In this document: positions 1 to 15,500 of the stretch, piece by piece
How positions within the stretch are numbered: position 1 is the first letter of the stretch
How the letters are laid out: each line of letters opens with the position of its first letter
Assembly (NCBI GenBank): GCA_026545765.1
Contig: CM048842.1
Coordinates: 45,207,431 to 45,271,430 of the forward strand
Reading direction: 5' to 3'
Origin: Plantago major
Taxonomy: Eukaryota > Streptophyta > Magnoliopsida > Lamiales > Plantaginaceae
Length of the DNA stretch: 64,000 nt
Notes under the pieces: generated by a model
The model's input: only the letters and a program-made list of their open reading frames with translations
The model's database searches: none
What the model was told of the DNA's origin: nothing
Translations under genes and position numbers: made by a program

Positions 1-2558
<2,558 letters not shown>

Positions 2559-2561
2559 TTA

Positions 2562-4605
<2,044 letters not shown>

Positions 4606-5371
4606 ATTTAATCCGCTTTCCTCAAATCAACAACCAAATCAAACCAAGCTATTTCAAAAAGTAAAAATAAAGAATCAATTCAGACATATTAAACACCATA
4701 TTTATGTTAGCCTTCACAAAAAAAAAAAAAAATGAAGGAATCCCAATTCATGTCACATGAGTAATAACATTAACATAGAAGGATACAAACAAAACATTAA
4801 TTGAAAGAATTCATGAGCAAGTCCAAACACAGGTCGGATATGATTTTCACTAAAAAAAATGGCAAGAATTTGACTGTACAGGAATGCAAAGAAAGTTGAG
4901 AATATTTATTCATGAGAAACCAACATCAAGTTGACCAGCTGTAAACACAATAAGATCTCCAGCATAAAAAACTATACAGAGAAAGAGCATTTACCAGAAT
5001 TTCTTCTATCGAAAGAGAAACTTGGCATTACTAGTGCCAAGTGCTAACTCTTTGTTTAAAACGAAATCGTACAATACAACCCACTTTTCATCTTCAGCAG
5101 ACCGGACCAAACTATGTCAGGTTGCAAGATGGTCTTAACAACTATTCCTCCATGCAGATAAAGTACATGGGTTTAACTTTTACGATCGATAATATTCACT
5201 TTGGTTGAATTAACCTAAAATCGTAACGTTACTTTTTTTAAATAAATTATATAATGAAAATTAGGATCTAAAGTTCAATTATATAATTTAGGTATCTTCA
5301 TTAATTTCGTTTCAATTGATTCATTCGATGCGATTCGATTGATTCGCTTGTATTTGTTTATATACATATAT
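4606..5371. other. 5' flank of SPMS, no gene seen
   Basis: This AT-rich stretch lies upstream of the SPMS start codon and should hold its 5' UTR and promoter. I could not assign a confident TATA box or an upstream ORF. It contains a poly-A tract near 4718-4732. It ends in a TA-rich run (about 5358-5374) that abuts the viral sequence. Confidence 0.5.
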
Positions 5372-5710
5372 ATGTCCTATTGGAACATTGAAGTCTGTTT
5401 TATACCTATCATTTTGTTCAATTTGTACCTGCCGATAACCTGATTTTAAATCAAATTTTGAAAACAGTATTGAATCATAAAGTCTTTCTAGAAGATCTTT
5501 TTTATTTGGAATAGGATGCCTAATCCATTTTAAAACCTTATTAAGGGGCTTGTAATTTATTACTAATCTAGAAACTCCTCTTTCTTGTTCATTATGTTTA
5601 TTAACATAAAAGGCTGTACAAGACCAAGGAGATTGAGAAGGACTTATTAGACCTTTTCGTAATAAAGAATCAATTTCTTTTTTACAGAGTTCTAAATACT
5701 CTGAATTCAT
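5372..5710 (-). pseudogene. Viral reverse transcriptase, N-terminal part
   Basis: The frame opens near 5710 and encodes the first third of a caulimovirid RT. Visible landmarks are PWSCTAFYVNKH, a VINYKPLN segment and KFDLKSGYRQVQI, which holds the first catalytic Asp (motif A). The viral match stops abruptly at about residue 113, shortly after a VPIGH segment. The last roughly 16 residues of the frame are host or TA-repeat sequence. The rest of the RT, including the DD box, lies 21 kb away at 26676. The upstream protease frame runs into this one with an ATGA overlap, but its tail is out of frame, so the join is a frameshift and not a designed start. Confidence 0.85.
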
Positions 5711-6375
5711 CTGACAAGGTCTTGCCTTTGTCGGAATCCTTTTTTCATCAAAGTCTTCCTCATAAGGAGGTGACTACATGTTTCTTTACATTCGAAAGCA
5801 TTAGGATGATCATTGCAAATTTCTAAAGAAAGCTGATTCTCAATCATTTTAATTTTCCCTTGTAATTTGGGATTTTGTAATTTTTCTTCAATAGTCAAAG
5901 AATTTATTTCTTGTTTTAAGAAATTCATCTGGTTTTTCTTTAAGGTCAGATAATCATATATCTCATGTAACATTCTATTAACTGGTTTCGTAATAAAATT
6001 TAAGTGGATTTTCCCACCTTGAAAAGTTCCAGTAATACCAGTATTATCCACGTGGGTAAAAGGATAAATTTTTGAAATAAAAGGGGTACCAAGTATTACT
6101 TGACTAGAAATATCTTTCGTTAGTAAAAAACTAGTTTGAATACAATTTTTATTAATACAAATATAGGCTCTAGGAAGCATATATTTTACATTTAATTTTT
6201 CTCCTCCAGCATGAGAAAGAGTATGCGTAGTTTTATGAAAATACTTTGTAGGAATTAATCCTTCCTGTATGACATTTAAATCTGCACCACTGTCTATGAG
6301 AGCAGTCAATTCTTTTGAGAAATAGTCATCAATTAATAATGTAACTTTGATATACCATTTTTGGGATATAACCAT
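5707..6375 (-). pseudogene. Viral aspartic protease domain
   Basis: This open frame of 222 codons encodes a retropepsin-like protease with the catalytic motif ALIDSGADLNVI near residues 26-37 and a hydrophobic ILGTPF loop later on. The enzyme cuts the viral polyprotein. The last roughly 25 residues read as low-complexity basic sequence and look like the wrong frame of the PR-RT linker, so a one-base indel lies shortly before 5780. At the other end the frame begins just after the upstream ORF stops at 6378, with another frame change between them. Confidence 0.85.
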
Positions 6376-6377
6376 TT

Positions 6378-6959
6378 CTAAAGTTGAAAGAAATTATCAT
6401 CTACTTGTGAATCAAAATGTTGAACTATGGGTTTACTACGACTTGATCCACTAGTAGCAGATTGATCAGTTTCTTTTGTATAATTTTCAAGTTTACAAAC
6501 TCGATAGTCTATTAATTTATTTTCTCTTTTTAAAACCTGTATTTCTTTTTTAAGATTTTCAACTTCTATTTCTAAATCATGAGTAGAAGTAGGAGTTTCA
6601 ACTGTCTTTCTTTGTTTTAGAAGTTTATAAACTTCTGACATAGAGTAAGGCTCATTTTTTCTAAAATCTTCTGGGAGAACCATTGGTTCTGGCAAAGTCG
6701 AAGAAGTACTAGGAATATTTTCCATCTGATCTATAATTTTAGATCTTAACTCATGATCTTTAATTGTTTTCAGAAACTCGATAATATTATTACCATCCAA
6801 AACATTTAAATCAGTTCCTTGAAACTGTGAAAGAATATTGTAAAATTCTTTATTAAAGAATTTATCATTATCTGTGTCTCCTTGTTTTTTAATACATGGT
6901 TGTCCAAGTATACAAGGTTCACAATCGATTACGAATCGACAATCTTGATTACAGCTCAA
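6378..6959 (-). pseudogene. Viral polyprotein: cysteine-rich and coiled-coil linker
   Basis: This frame lies between the zinc knuckle and the protease. It starts with a cysteine cluster (CNQDC, CEPC, PC within the first 25 residues), then an acidic region. Near residues 125-160 is a heptad-like coiled coil rich in Leu, Glu and Lys, followed by a Ser-rich tail. Such a linker is usual in the long ORF of plant pararetroviruses. The cysteine-rich start is reached from the zinc-knuckle frame only through a frameshift near 6965. I know of no enzymatic role. Confidence 0.65.
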
Positions 6960-7138
6960 GAACTTTTAAGTTCTCTTCTTTAGTACTGTTAGAAGTATCT
7001 GAATCTTCAGAAGAGTTCATACTCTTATCTTCATCAGAATTCAAAAGTATTTTTGAAAGAGTTTCTTTTAAATCATCATTAGCTTTTATTTTTCGCTTGG
7101 TCCAACAATTTGTTGCAAAGTGACCAAGTTTACCACAT
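6960..7138 (-). pseudogene. Viral zinc knuckle, distal half, and acidic spacer
   Basis: Immediately left of the LTR retrotransposon the minus strand reads a GKLGHFATNC segment, which supplies the His and the last Cys of a CCHC nucleic-acid-binding knuckle. A Lys-rich stretch and then a Ser/Glu/Asp-rich acidic stretch follow. The first two cysteines of the knuckle lie across the insertion at about 20830. The frame ends at a stop near 6965. Part of this acidic spacer (6976-7020) is repeated at the far right border of the viral locus. Confidence 0.8.
7134..7138. repeat. Target-site duplication CACAT, left copy
   Basis: CACAT stands directly before the LTR start TGTTGAGG. The same five bases stand directly after the other LTR end at 20821-20825. 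A perfect 5-bp duplication shows that 7139-20820 arrived as one insertion into the viral zinc knuckle. Confidence 0.95.
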
Positions 7139-8006
7139 TGTTGAGGAGTAAAACCTCGAACACTAACTAACTAAACTATTACAAGCAACCTAGTCTAAGG
7201 CCCGCCTCTGACTCGAAGTCCGACGTAGTACCGGTCCGAGCTTGAGTTCCTGAAAGGACTGAGTGGGGGGGGTTAGAATGGGTTACGGATTACTATGTCA
7301 ATCCGGTAAGATACTTTACTCAAGAGAGAGTCGGAAGCTCTCAATGTAATAGTTATGAGGGATTATGATAACACTTGGGAATTGACTTAGGGATCCCACA
7401 TTGATATTGCTTACCTTAAGGTCTTGGACCTTGTGCTATATTTATAGTTATCGTACCTTATGAGGTCGCCCATAAGATGATGCCAAGTGTACGCTTCAGA
7501 TTTGGACACCAATGCTACCTTTGGCCCATGGCCCATTAGTGAACAGTAACCCAATACTAATCAATGGGCCTGGGAGGGTAGTTTGGACATTTTCCCTCTG
7601 AGAATACTATTCCGCCCGTTGGGTCCGTGTCAGTCCCTCGGACAGATCTGTCTGCTTGGTTGATCTGCCCTTGGGTAACTCTGGATGTCCGAGCCAAGAG
7701 TCTCACGGAAGTATCTCAGTGGTTCTGCTATATACGTTTTGGTCTTAATGTGATGGTGGCGTCCGAGATTCTCTCATCCGGTCCGTTTGGCATCTCTGTA
7801 CTGACGTAGCCAGGTTTAGAAGTCCCTTCTCCAGCTAGCTCGGACTTCTTTGTGAGGAACGATGACTTTAAGCGTCTTGGTTGATTCACTTTGGTCGGAC
7901 CATGTGAGGTCGGACCCGATCTTGAATCAATTTATTTAAGCCGTGATGCGCTTTAGGACACGCTCTATGGCGCCCTTAACGGATTGGACACATGTCCGTA
8001 ACAACA
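7139..8006 (-). repeat. 3' LTR of the Tat element
   Basis: An 868-bp LTR bounded by TG and CA. On the minus strand it contains CTATAAATATAG near 7436-7446, the likely core promoter of the family. Its first roughly 400 bp are almost identical to the other LTR. The middle part differs strongly from its partner by many small indels. A G homopolymer near 7264-7272 differs in length between the copies. Confidence 0.95.
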
Positions 8007-8020
8007 TATGTCCCCCTAGT
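8007..8020 (-). other. Polypurine tract of the Tat element
   Basis: On the minus strand the sequence next to the 3' LTR reads ACTAGGGGGACATA, an ordinary polypurine tract for plus-strand DNA priming. It directly abuts the LTR end, as expected. Confidence 0.8.
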
Positions 8021-8600
8021 TTCCAAGTATCTTAGTAGAAGATAGTTGGTAACTATGAAAAGAACAAGTGTGTTGTGGAGCGTGTCCGAATCGTTAACTG
8101 AAAAAAACGAAAAAATCCTTTTTGTTGAGATCCGTCATCCGTGTTCTTAGGAATTCAATATATCTCCCCCCCCCCTTTCCTTCTACAGTCCGAGTTATGT
8201 AATAGCTCGGACTGTAGATGGAAAAATATTTATCGAGATATATAGATCCGAAATGCGGTTAGGATCGGCGTAACCTCTGTGGAAGAGTGTATGGGAAGCT
8301 ATCCGTTAGACCGATTGTTGAACTGGTCCTCCCGGGCCGCTGATCCGTAAATCAAAGAGGCCCAATAGGTTGTCCGTCCGGCCCACGGGGGAAAGATCCC
8401 GGGCAAAGTGACGCGACCGTTGGATCGGTACGATATCAACGGTTGGGGTTCTAAGCCCAATTGACGTGACGCGTATGTTAAGCATTAAATGCAACGTCTT
8501 GTGACCATCCACTTGCGAAGCCTGACCTTTGGATTGGAGAGGATCAACGGCTGGGATTCAAATCCAAGTGATGTGACTCTTGGCTTTCCCCAAATTGCCC

Positions 8601-8610
8601 TTATAAATAG
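8601..8610 (+). promoter_or_regulatory. TATA box facing antisense to the Tat element
   Basis: TTATAAATAG lies in an otherwise GC-richer region on the plus strand, about 950 bp upstream of the antisense ORF. A consensus splice donor, CAA|GTAAGTA, follows at 8804, so a leader exon of roughly 170 nt and a 5' UTR intron are plausible. It faces away from the 3' LTR and opposite to gag-pol. That transcription starts here is an inference. Confidence 0.55.
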
Positions 8611-9556
8611 TCAGCTCATCAGTCACTTTCACACTTTTAGCAACATCGAAACTCAGAGCAATCACAAAGCAGTCCGAGCAATTGAAGACCCATCCGAGCA
8701 AGTAAAACTCGCAGAATTCTGAAATTTCTTCTTCGAATCCGTACCCTCGGAGAAGCAGCAAGGCTCAGTCGTCCGTTCAAATTTGTCCAGTCAACTTTGT
8801 CAAGTAAGTACGTCTTCACTCCTCCTAAGTTCTCTCCTTTTCGTGATATGCTTACTACCTGCTCGTATGTTTTTGCCCTGCTCGAATATAAAATTGTCGA
8901 GTCCGTATTTGCCGATGTTGCGAGTGATAGGCTTTAGCAGCGTTCTTAGTTGAAACAATTCTCCTTTGTACTGTTGCGTGCCAATTTTATTGCCAGTATC
9001 CTGTTGATTCATCTCGTGTGTCATGCCCACTGTAACCAAAATTTGATTATGCATGCTTATTGGGTAATGTGTTGGTGCCAATTGGCACACAGTCTTCCGT
9101 AAATTGGCCCCGCTTAGCGTGCCGGGTAGGGTAGACGATAGTGCCGATGGCACGTTTCAGTGTGCCAAGGTTAGTGCCACTAGTGCCGAGACTAGACTTC
9201 ATGTAGAAAAACCTGGTTAAGTAGAACTTCGTAGGCTTTCTTTGACTTAAGAAGATACCTAAACGAACTCTCGGACAATCACCACTATCGTTTCTGACTC
9301 GTTTCCTTCTGCCCTAGGATGTCCGGGAGCGATAGTCGACATGAGGCACCGGGCTACAATGATCACGATGAACTTAGGAATTTGGGTCCGTGGATTTGAC
9401 CTTGTCCGTGGGAGATTTCCTAGTTGTGGACCTTGGGTCGTCCAGGGACTCTGATGCTGGGCAAGGAGTCCATGGTGCACGAAGCTCTGAGCCGGCGTTC
9501 TGGTCGGGTGAGGTGATCTTTCTAGGACTAGGTCGTTAGTCGATCTCGGACTATAG

Positions 9557-12104
9557 GTGGTGTTGGGACGTGCAGGGATCGAGCAGGCGCATGTGGAGCG
9601 GGAAGGCGACAGTGGTCGGGAGGCTAATGAAGTCGAGATGTTCGAGGCTGGGGTGGAAGACCGTGTTGTAGCGGAGACAGGCCTATCCAACCCAAGCACG
9701 TCTGGGAGACCCGAAGCTGTCGATGAGGAGGAGGAAGATGGTGAGGAAGAGGAAGACGAGGAGGAGGAGGAAGGAAAAGAAGGATCTCCTGTCGCTCGTC
9801 CCCCTAGACGCACTGGTCGGCGGATTGCATTACATCCTGCTGTGCCCGTTCAATCCAGCCTTCCATTAGTTGAGGGACGTGGTGCGAAGGCTGCCAGAAT
9901 CAAGTTCCCCCGTCCTGCGTCCGCTGTTGTGATAGCGGACGAATTTGGAGAACTAAATACTGACGGACTTCTTCCTACATGCCCATCAAGGGTTAAAGCG
10001 GAGGATATTCCAGAATGGAGGCGGAAGTGGGAGATCCCCGATTCCGTAGAAATCATGGTTCCAGAGCCCGGACACGCCTTTTACAATCCGCCCGCCGGGT
10101 ATATGTGTGTGCACGAGGTAGCTTTTGCTTGTGGGTGGAAGATCCCCATTGCAACGGAACTAAAGCATATTCTGAACCACATTGGGATTGGTCCGAGTCA
10201 GGTTATCCCAAAGTCCTTGGGTAACCTTATCTGCTTCGTCGTTTTTTGTAAGAAGAAAGGGACGATAAATTTTGAGAACTTGATGACTCTTTCATGTTTC
10301 GTTCGATCAGAATCCCTCTTCTATACTTTTGTGAATAGGAAACCCTATAACTTCATTTCGGACTCCATTTCGTCGTTGGGATCAAAGTGGTGGGATAGGT
10401 ACGTTTTAAATGCGAATGGCTCTGAAACACAGGGCGTCCAGAGGCAGTAGGAACAATGGGGGCTGACAAAGTTCATAAGGGAGAGCATCCCGGATTGGCG
10501 CCCCCTTCCGAAGAACGTGGCTCCGTGGGTGGCAGCGATCCACAAAAAGCATAACCCACCTGCTTATCCGTTCCACGGATTGATCTGTCAGCCACTTCCC
10601 TATCTGTGCGGACTAACAGGGCCTTGATGGAGGTTGGAGGGAAGACGGACTTTAGTAAGGATTTTTTGACTTGAAACTTTGTGCTCTTTCTTCTTCGGGA
10701 TACTCTGTTTTGGTTACGTATTTCCGCAATTCTGATAATCCTTCTTTAACGTATCTGTATCTAACGCCTTTGTTTTATTGTGCAGCTCACTTGTTCGACT
10801 ACATCATGTCCATGCTCCGTGAAAAGAAAAGGTTGCAGAGGGAGCAGCAAGTCTTGGAGGTCGCCGCTGGTCAGAGGACCAAAATCATCAACACTTCATG
10901 AGTCTTCCTATCGAGATCCGAAGAATGCGCGATGTTTTCCTTGGAGGAAGAAAAGCGGAACAAAGTGGAGGATTCGAGCCTTGGCGGTGGCCGACAAGGC
11001 AAAGCCCACCACTCGGGCGCCTTTGCTTCAAAGTCGAGGCTTCATTGTTCGGCTACATTTGGAGGTGTTGATCTGAGGCTATTACTTTGGGGCCTTGAGG
11101 AGCAACCTCGGGCGCCCGCAGCAAAGACCTGACAATTGTCCGCTGTCTTGCCTGTTGACCAAGCTTCTCTCGATAAGAATCTGGCGGGCTTGCGGACTCC
11201 ACGAGGTTGAATGGTCGGAATGGGCTATACCGTGGGTAAGTAATCTTTCCATGGTCTCCTTGGCTTTGTTCTTAGTATAATAGAAATGTAACTTATATCC
11301 TTGCGGATCTCTCGGCTCGGATGTTTAAATCGGGCCATGTAATGGAAGGCCGTGAGCAGCTACTATTGAGGAGGACTGCACACATTGTGGCCACATCCAG
11401 CGGATGAGGCGGGGAAGGTGAAGTAGTTGGAGATGCGGTGAAAGAGCAAAGTGAAGTTGATAAGTGAGGGCGGTGGGAAGAAATCAAAGCGGACCTCGAC
11501 TGGCAGGAGAACTTTGTCGACAAGTCGATGAAGGCTTTCCTAGATTCCAAGGATACGCTTCTCAAAGGCCTCCAATATGCCCGTCTTCAAGCTGGTCGTG
11601 ACTTCATGGAGTCTGACTCCTTCAAGTTCTTGATGGCGGACAAATTCGATGCTTCTTGCCTGGATGGGTTCGTGTCCGCTATCGGCATTTGCGATCGAGG
11701 ACTACTTCCACCGGACTTATTTGGAAGGCGGAAGGTTAATCCCTTATCACGGATGCTAATGGTGTGGAGGTCCACTCGGCGGTGTCTCGGATGAACAGTT
11801 GGCCGCGTGTGAGTTTGCGGAACTAGTCACCGAGGAGGGTGAGATCGAGATTCGAAACGGCGGGCCCTTCCTCCCGAGGTGGGTCCCGGATGCCCTCCGA
11901 AAGGTATGCTTTGTACCTTTCGATAATTACCGGGCTTTCCTAAAGAAGTGGTTCTTCCTGCCTTCCCGGGCCGTTGGCCTTCCCGCGGATTTCAACTTGT
12001 TCAATCTTGTTCAATCCCTTGCTGCGGAAGTCGTCTCCAACACGCCCCCTGTCGATCCGCCCCAAGCTGGTGAAGCTGGTCCGAGCCAAGCCGGACTTCA
12101 GTGA
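9557..12104 (+). pseudogene. Antisense ORF of a Tat element (gypsy-type 'transposase' domain)
   Basis: The frame at 9557-10450 begins with a low-complexity acidic run (many Glu and Asp, residues 50-75). It then continues into a conserved-looking domain with GYMCVHEVAFACGWKIP, a LNHIGIGPSQ segment and a WWDRYV-type end. This resembles the plant domain filed as 'putative gypsy type transposon'. After an in-frame TAG at 10448-10450 the same frame goes on (WGLTKFIRESIPDW and beyond) to a second stop near 10626. A GT at 10655 and a TGCAG acceptor at 10785 suggest an intron. Downstream frames at 10786-10900, 11528-11794 and 11799-12104 give a coiled coil and a C-terminal part ending near 12104. Function is unknown. 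Such antisense ORFs are a known feature of the Tat/Retand lineage. This copy is broken. Confidence 0.7.
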
Positions 12105-12528
12105 GAAGTCCGAGGTATGCCCCGTTGAAATTCTGTACTTGTTGAATTTTTCTGTTGGATTTGTATCTTTTGATGGCACGGAATGTCGCCATGTACTATT
12201 GCTTTGATTCGTATTTAACCGATGAGCTAAACCTCCTATGCTTCCGAATTATTACTTGCTCTCTTCTCTGCTTCCTTTTTATCTGTCGTTCATACACTGA
12301 GTTATCATAAATTACACATCTCTTAAGAGCATGGATCGCTGTAGATGGCGTCCGATGTAGAAATCGAATCAGCGTCCCGCTGATCCACGGATCGTTCGTT
12401 CGTTGGGATGCGTAATTCTTCTAGAAGGAGGAAGGGGAAACAGTGAAATAGTCATGATTACTGCGTCTTTTCATCTTCCCAGTCGTCGGATGATCGACAA
12501 GTGGCGAGATCGTAAAGACCCGTCACGA

Positions 12529-12540
12529 CTATAAATAAGG
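12529..12540 (+). promoter_or_regulatory. Second TATA box on the antisense strand
   Basis: CTATAAATAAGG is followed by a pyrimidine-rich stretch and, 96 bases downstream, by ATG at 12636. The arrangement looks like a compact plant promoter with a short leader. It is separate from the antisense unit that ends near 12104. Confidence 0.45.
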
Positions 12541-12635
12541 GTGTGGTAATTCTTCCTTTTTCACTGCTGTACTCTTCTCCAATCTTCCTTTTGTTTAACC
12601 CACTCCTTTTTTCAAAAGAGGCAAACTCCTGCAGG

Positions 12636-12886
12636 ATGTCTGAATTCGATGAGGACGAATATCATCATTGGGTAAATTGTGCTTGTGTGAATATGCATCC
12701 ATGATTTACCACGAAGGCATGGATGACCCGATCATTCTTGATTTTGGCGATCCCCTCGATGTCGGGAATAGCTAGGAGGTTAGCGAGGAAGAGAGGGCGA
12801 ATGAAGTTGATCCGTGGGAGGATCCGAATCTGACAAGCTCGTCGGGACGAGGTGGTGGCTCGGAATCGAGCTCGACTTAGGAATCT
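12636..12886 (+). pseudogene. Small acidic antisense ORF remnant
   Basis: From ATG 12636 the frame reads MSEFDEDEYHHWVNCAC and meets a stop at 12702-12704. In another frame the acidic character continues (GMDDPIILDFGDPLDVG, then EEERANEVDPWEDP), with one further stop, and ends in a Gly/Ser-rich tail at about 12880. Together this looks like a once-continuous acidic protein of some 80 residues broken by an indel and a stop. I do not recognise it. Confidence 0.35.
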
Positions 12887-13944
12887 GGTGAAGGAACAAA
12901 GGCGGTATGCCCGTGAAGTATGTACTTATCCTTGGACCTTTTCAGATTGTACCTCTCGTATGTAAATGTTCGGATAATTTTGTCTATAAAATTCGAACTA
13001 CTTTTCATCGGATGAGATCGCCACCTTTTTCTCTTTCGTGCTTCGTCGGATTATGTTGATGCACTTATTTTTGTAAGGCAATTATCAAACTCAAACTTCG
13101 GACGTGATTAATGGGCTTGTTTGGGTTTTGTTGGATAACTCAACTGACCCAACACTGTTCAACCCGAACGGGTGGCTCAAGCCCATTGCTGACGTCAATC
13201 TGTTGGCGTGGCGCCAAAACCATGTAAACTGATCCCAAACTCTCCTTTTTCTATCTTTGGCGTCATGGCTTGTAAATCATCGAAGCCGAATCTCTTCTCT
13301 TTTCTTCGCATCCTACTTTAGTGCCTCAAATCTCTCTTGAATTGGCTCCGGTTTCCTAATTTCAAGAGAGTTTGAGTCTCTAAACTTGATTAAGCGAAAT
13401 CTTTATCTGTGCACTTTGCTCTCCCGGACCTTTGGATCTCGTCACCATGTTTTGGTGGTATCATGAGGAATTCCATCACGTTTAACCATTTTCACGTATG
13501 CGGGTAGATCGAGTTCTGGCCTCCGGAAACGGACTTGCGCTTGATATGGAAGAAGCTTTTCCCGGCCAGAGCGATTTTTATGGGAGATGACGTATCCCCG
13601 GAGACGTTTTCTGCATTTTTCGTATTGCGTCCGTAAGTCCGGATAACGATCTGAGATTGTAAGTTGCACAGACAGGATTATGTATAATTCGTCTTTGTAT
13701 GAATAAAATCCCTTGCTTTCCTTCTCGTTGTTAAATGAACGTTAAATCTCAGATGCATAAATCGAAAAATCACAAATCGAAAGATAGAGGTTGTATTTAT
13801 TCGCCGGAAATTCAATTACAACGTGCGGGCTCTATGGCCAATGACAAAAGGATCATCAAAAAACAGAACTGGCGGAGTTCCGTGTAATAGATAGTTAGAA
13901 TCTAAGATGACCAAACGATCTGACGGAGGTTCGCATAGCCATCT
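12887..13944. other. Internal noncoding region of the Tat element
   Basis: No recognisable gene. A 75-codon minus-strand frame at 13442-13669 has no motif I know. The region lies between the end of integrase (sense strand) and the small antisense unit. Confidence 0.4.
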
Positions 13945-15182
13945 TTATGCGTAGAACTTCTGAAGGTTTCTAGCATTCCACGGACGCTTGAGGGGATGTC
14001 CGTTCTCATCTTCTAATTCATAACTCCCATTCACTCTTGCTCCGACAATCTTGTAGGGTCCTTCCCACTTGGACTTGAGTTTTCCAATATTGTTCAAAAT
14101 GTCGGCTCGGCGAAGCACTAGGTCTCCGATTTGCAAGTTAGTCGCTCGAACATTCCTGTTGTAGGTTGAGGCGGATTACGATACCTATGGATATTCGCCA
14201 GTGCCTCAGACCTTTTCTGTTCGAGCAAGTCCAGGTCGAATATCCGAGCTTCGCGATTGGCAATGCCTTCGAACTCTTGGATCCTCATAGTCTCAACGGC
14301 AATCTCGGACGGTATGACTGCCTCCGAGCCATATACCAAGGCGAATGGAGTTTCGTTGGTCGCGGTCCGTGCAGTGGTGCGATGAGCCCATAGCACGCCT
14401 TCCAGGTCGTCCGCCCAACTTTCTTGTGAAGTTCTTAGCCGCTTCTCGAGGATCTTGAATATTGTTTTGTTCGTGGACTCAGCCTGTCCATTGGCTTGCG
14501 GGTATCCAATAGATGTAAAACGTTGCTCGATTTTGAAGGGCCTTGACCATTCCTTGAGCCTATGTCACGAGCTGGGCACCATTTTCGAGGCGAGAATCTG
14601 GGCGAGCGGCGGAATGATATTCTTCCAGATAAAGGTCCGCACTCGACTCTCTGTAATGGTTGCGACATCTTCCGCTTCTACCCATTTGGTAAAATATTCA
14701 ACAGCCACAATCAGGAACTTCCGCTGTTGGGTGCCTCTTGGGAACAATCCGACTATATCAATGCCCCATTGATCGAATGGACACGCTATGATTGACGGAA
14801 TCATAGGATGCGTCGGACGATGTGGAATGTTCGCATAGTATTGGCAATCAGGGCACTTCCGAGCATAGTCAGCGGAATCCTTATTGATGCTAGGCCAGTA
14901 ATAGCCTTATCGTATAATTTTCTGGGCAAGAGTCCTTCCCCCGGAATGACTTCCGCAGCTCCCGCTGTGTATCTCCTCCAGCACAGTCTTTGATTCTTAC
15001 GGGCTCAAGCACCGCAAATGGGTCCCTGCAAATGATCTCTTGTACAAATCTTCCCCTAGTATAAAGTACCTGTTTGCTCTACATTGCACGCTCCTTGATT
15101 TCTTCGGATCAGCTGGAAGAGATCCATCCTTGAGATAGTTCCAGATGTCAGTCATCCAATTTCCGCCCGCGTCAGTTACCAT
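13945..15182 (-). pseudogene. Integrase of the Tat element
   Basis: Integrase inserts the cDNA into the host chromosome. On the minus strand the N-terminal zinc-binding part is visible around 14850-15000, with EIHSGSCGSH and CPDCQ, interrupted by an in-frame stop. The catalytic core follows with CPFDQWGIDIVG (first Asp, near 14770) and KFLIVAVEYFTKWVEAE. The second Asp region near 14590 is reached only through frameshifts. The segment around the final Glu (ESTNKTIF) is in yet another frame near 14470. The C-terminal part (13945-14136) reads KWEGPYKIVGARVNGSYEL, the GPY/F module, and ends at 13945. At least three frame changes make the enzyme dead. Confidence 0.85.
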
Positions 15183-15500
15183 GATTGAATTGAGACATAA
15201 CGGATGAGTCGATAATAGCGAGCAAAATCACTCTCCTTGTCCAAAGTCTGCGTTCGGGCGCATATTTTGCAGGGGCATCCGCTCTTTTCGAGCTCTATCA
15301 AACTTTTCTGGTGAATTCCTCAAGTGATCGGCTTCCTTCTTGAGTAGCTAGAGATACTTGATCGAAGGAGAGACCTTTGTGGCAAAAGTTGAAAAAGTGA
15401 GCTTCCATGAGCTGCTTCCTTGCTTTGAGCTTTTTTTTGCGATCGCCGATATCAATGCTTCATACTCAGCCTCATTGTTTGTAACTTTGAACTCGGGGGA
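15183..15500 (-). pseudogene. Second (archaeal-type) RNase H of the Tat element
   Basis: On the minus strand near 15430-15490 the sequence reads TNNEAEYEALISAIA, the signature of the extra RNase H found between the ordinary RNase H and integrase in the Tat lineage. The flanking frame is broken by indels after about 25 residues. The presence of this domain is the main reason for the lineage call. Confidence 0.8.

Noticed and set aside
9259-9813. Ser/Pro-rich minus-strand ORF
   Set aside because: Shadow of the acidic repeat of the antisense ORF; no motif.
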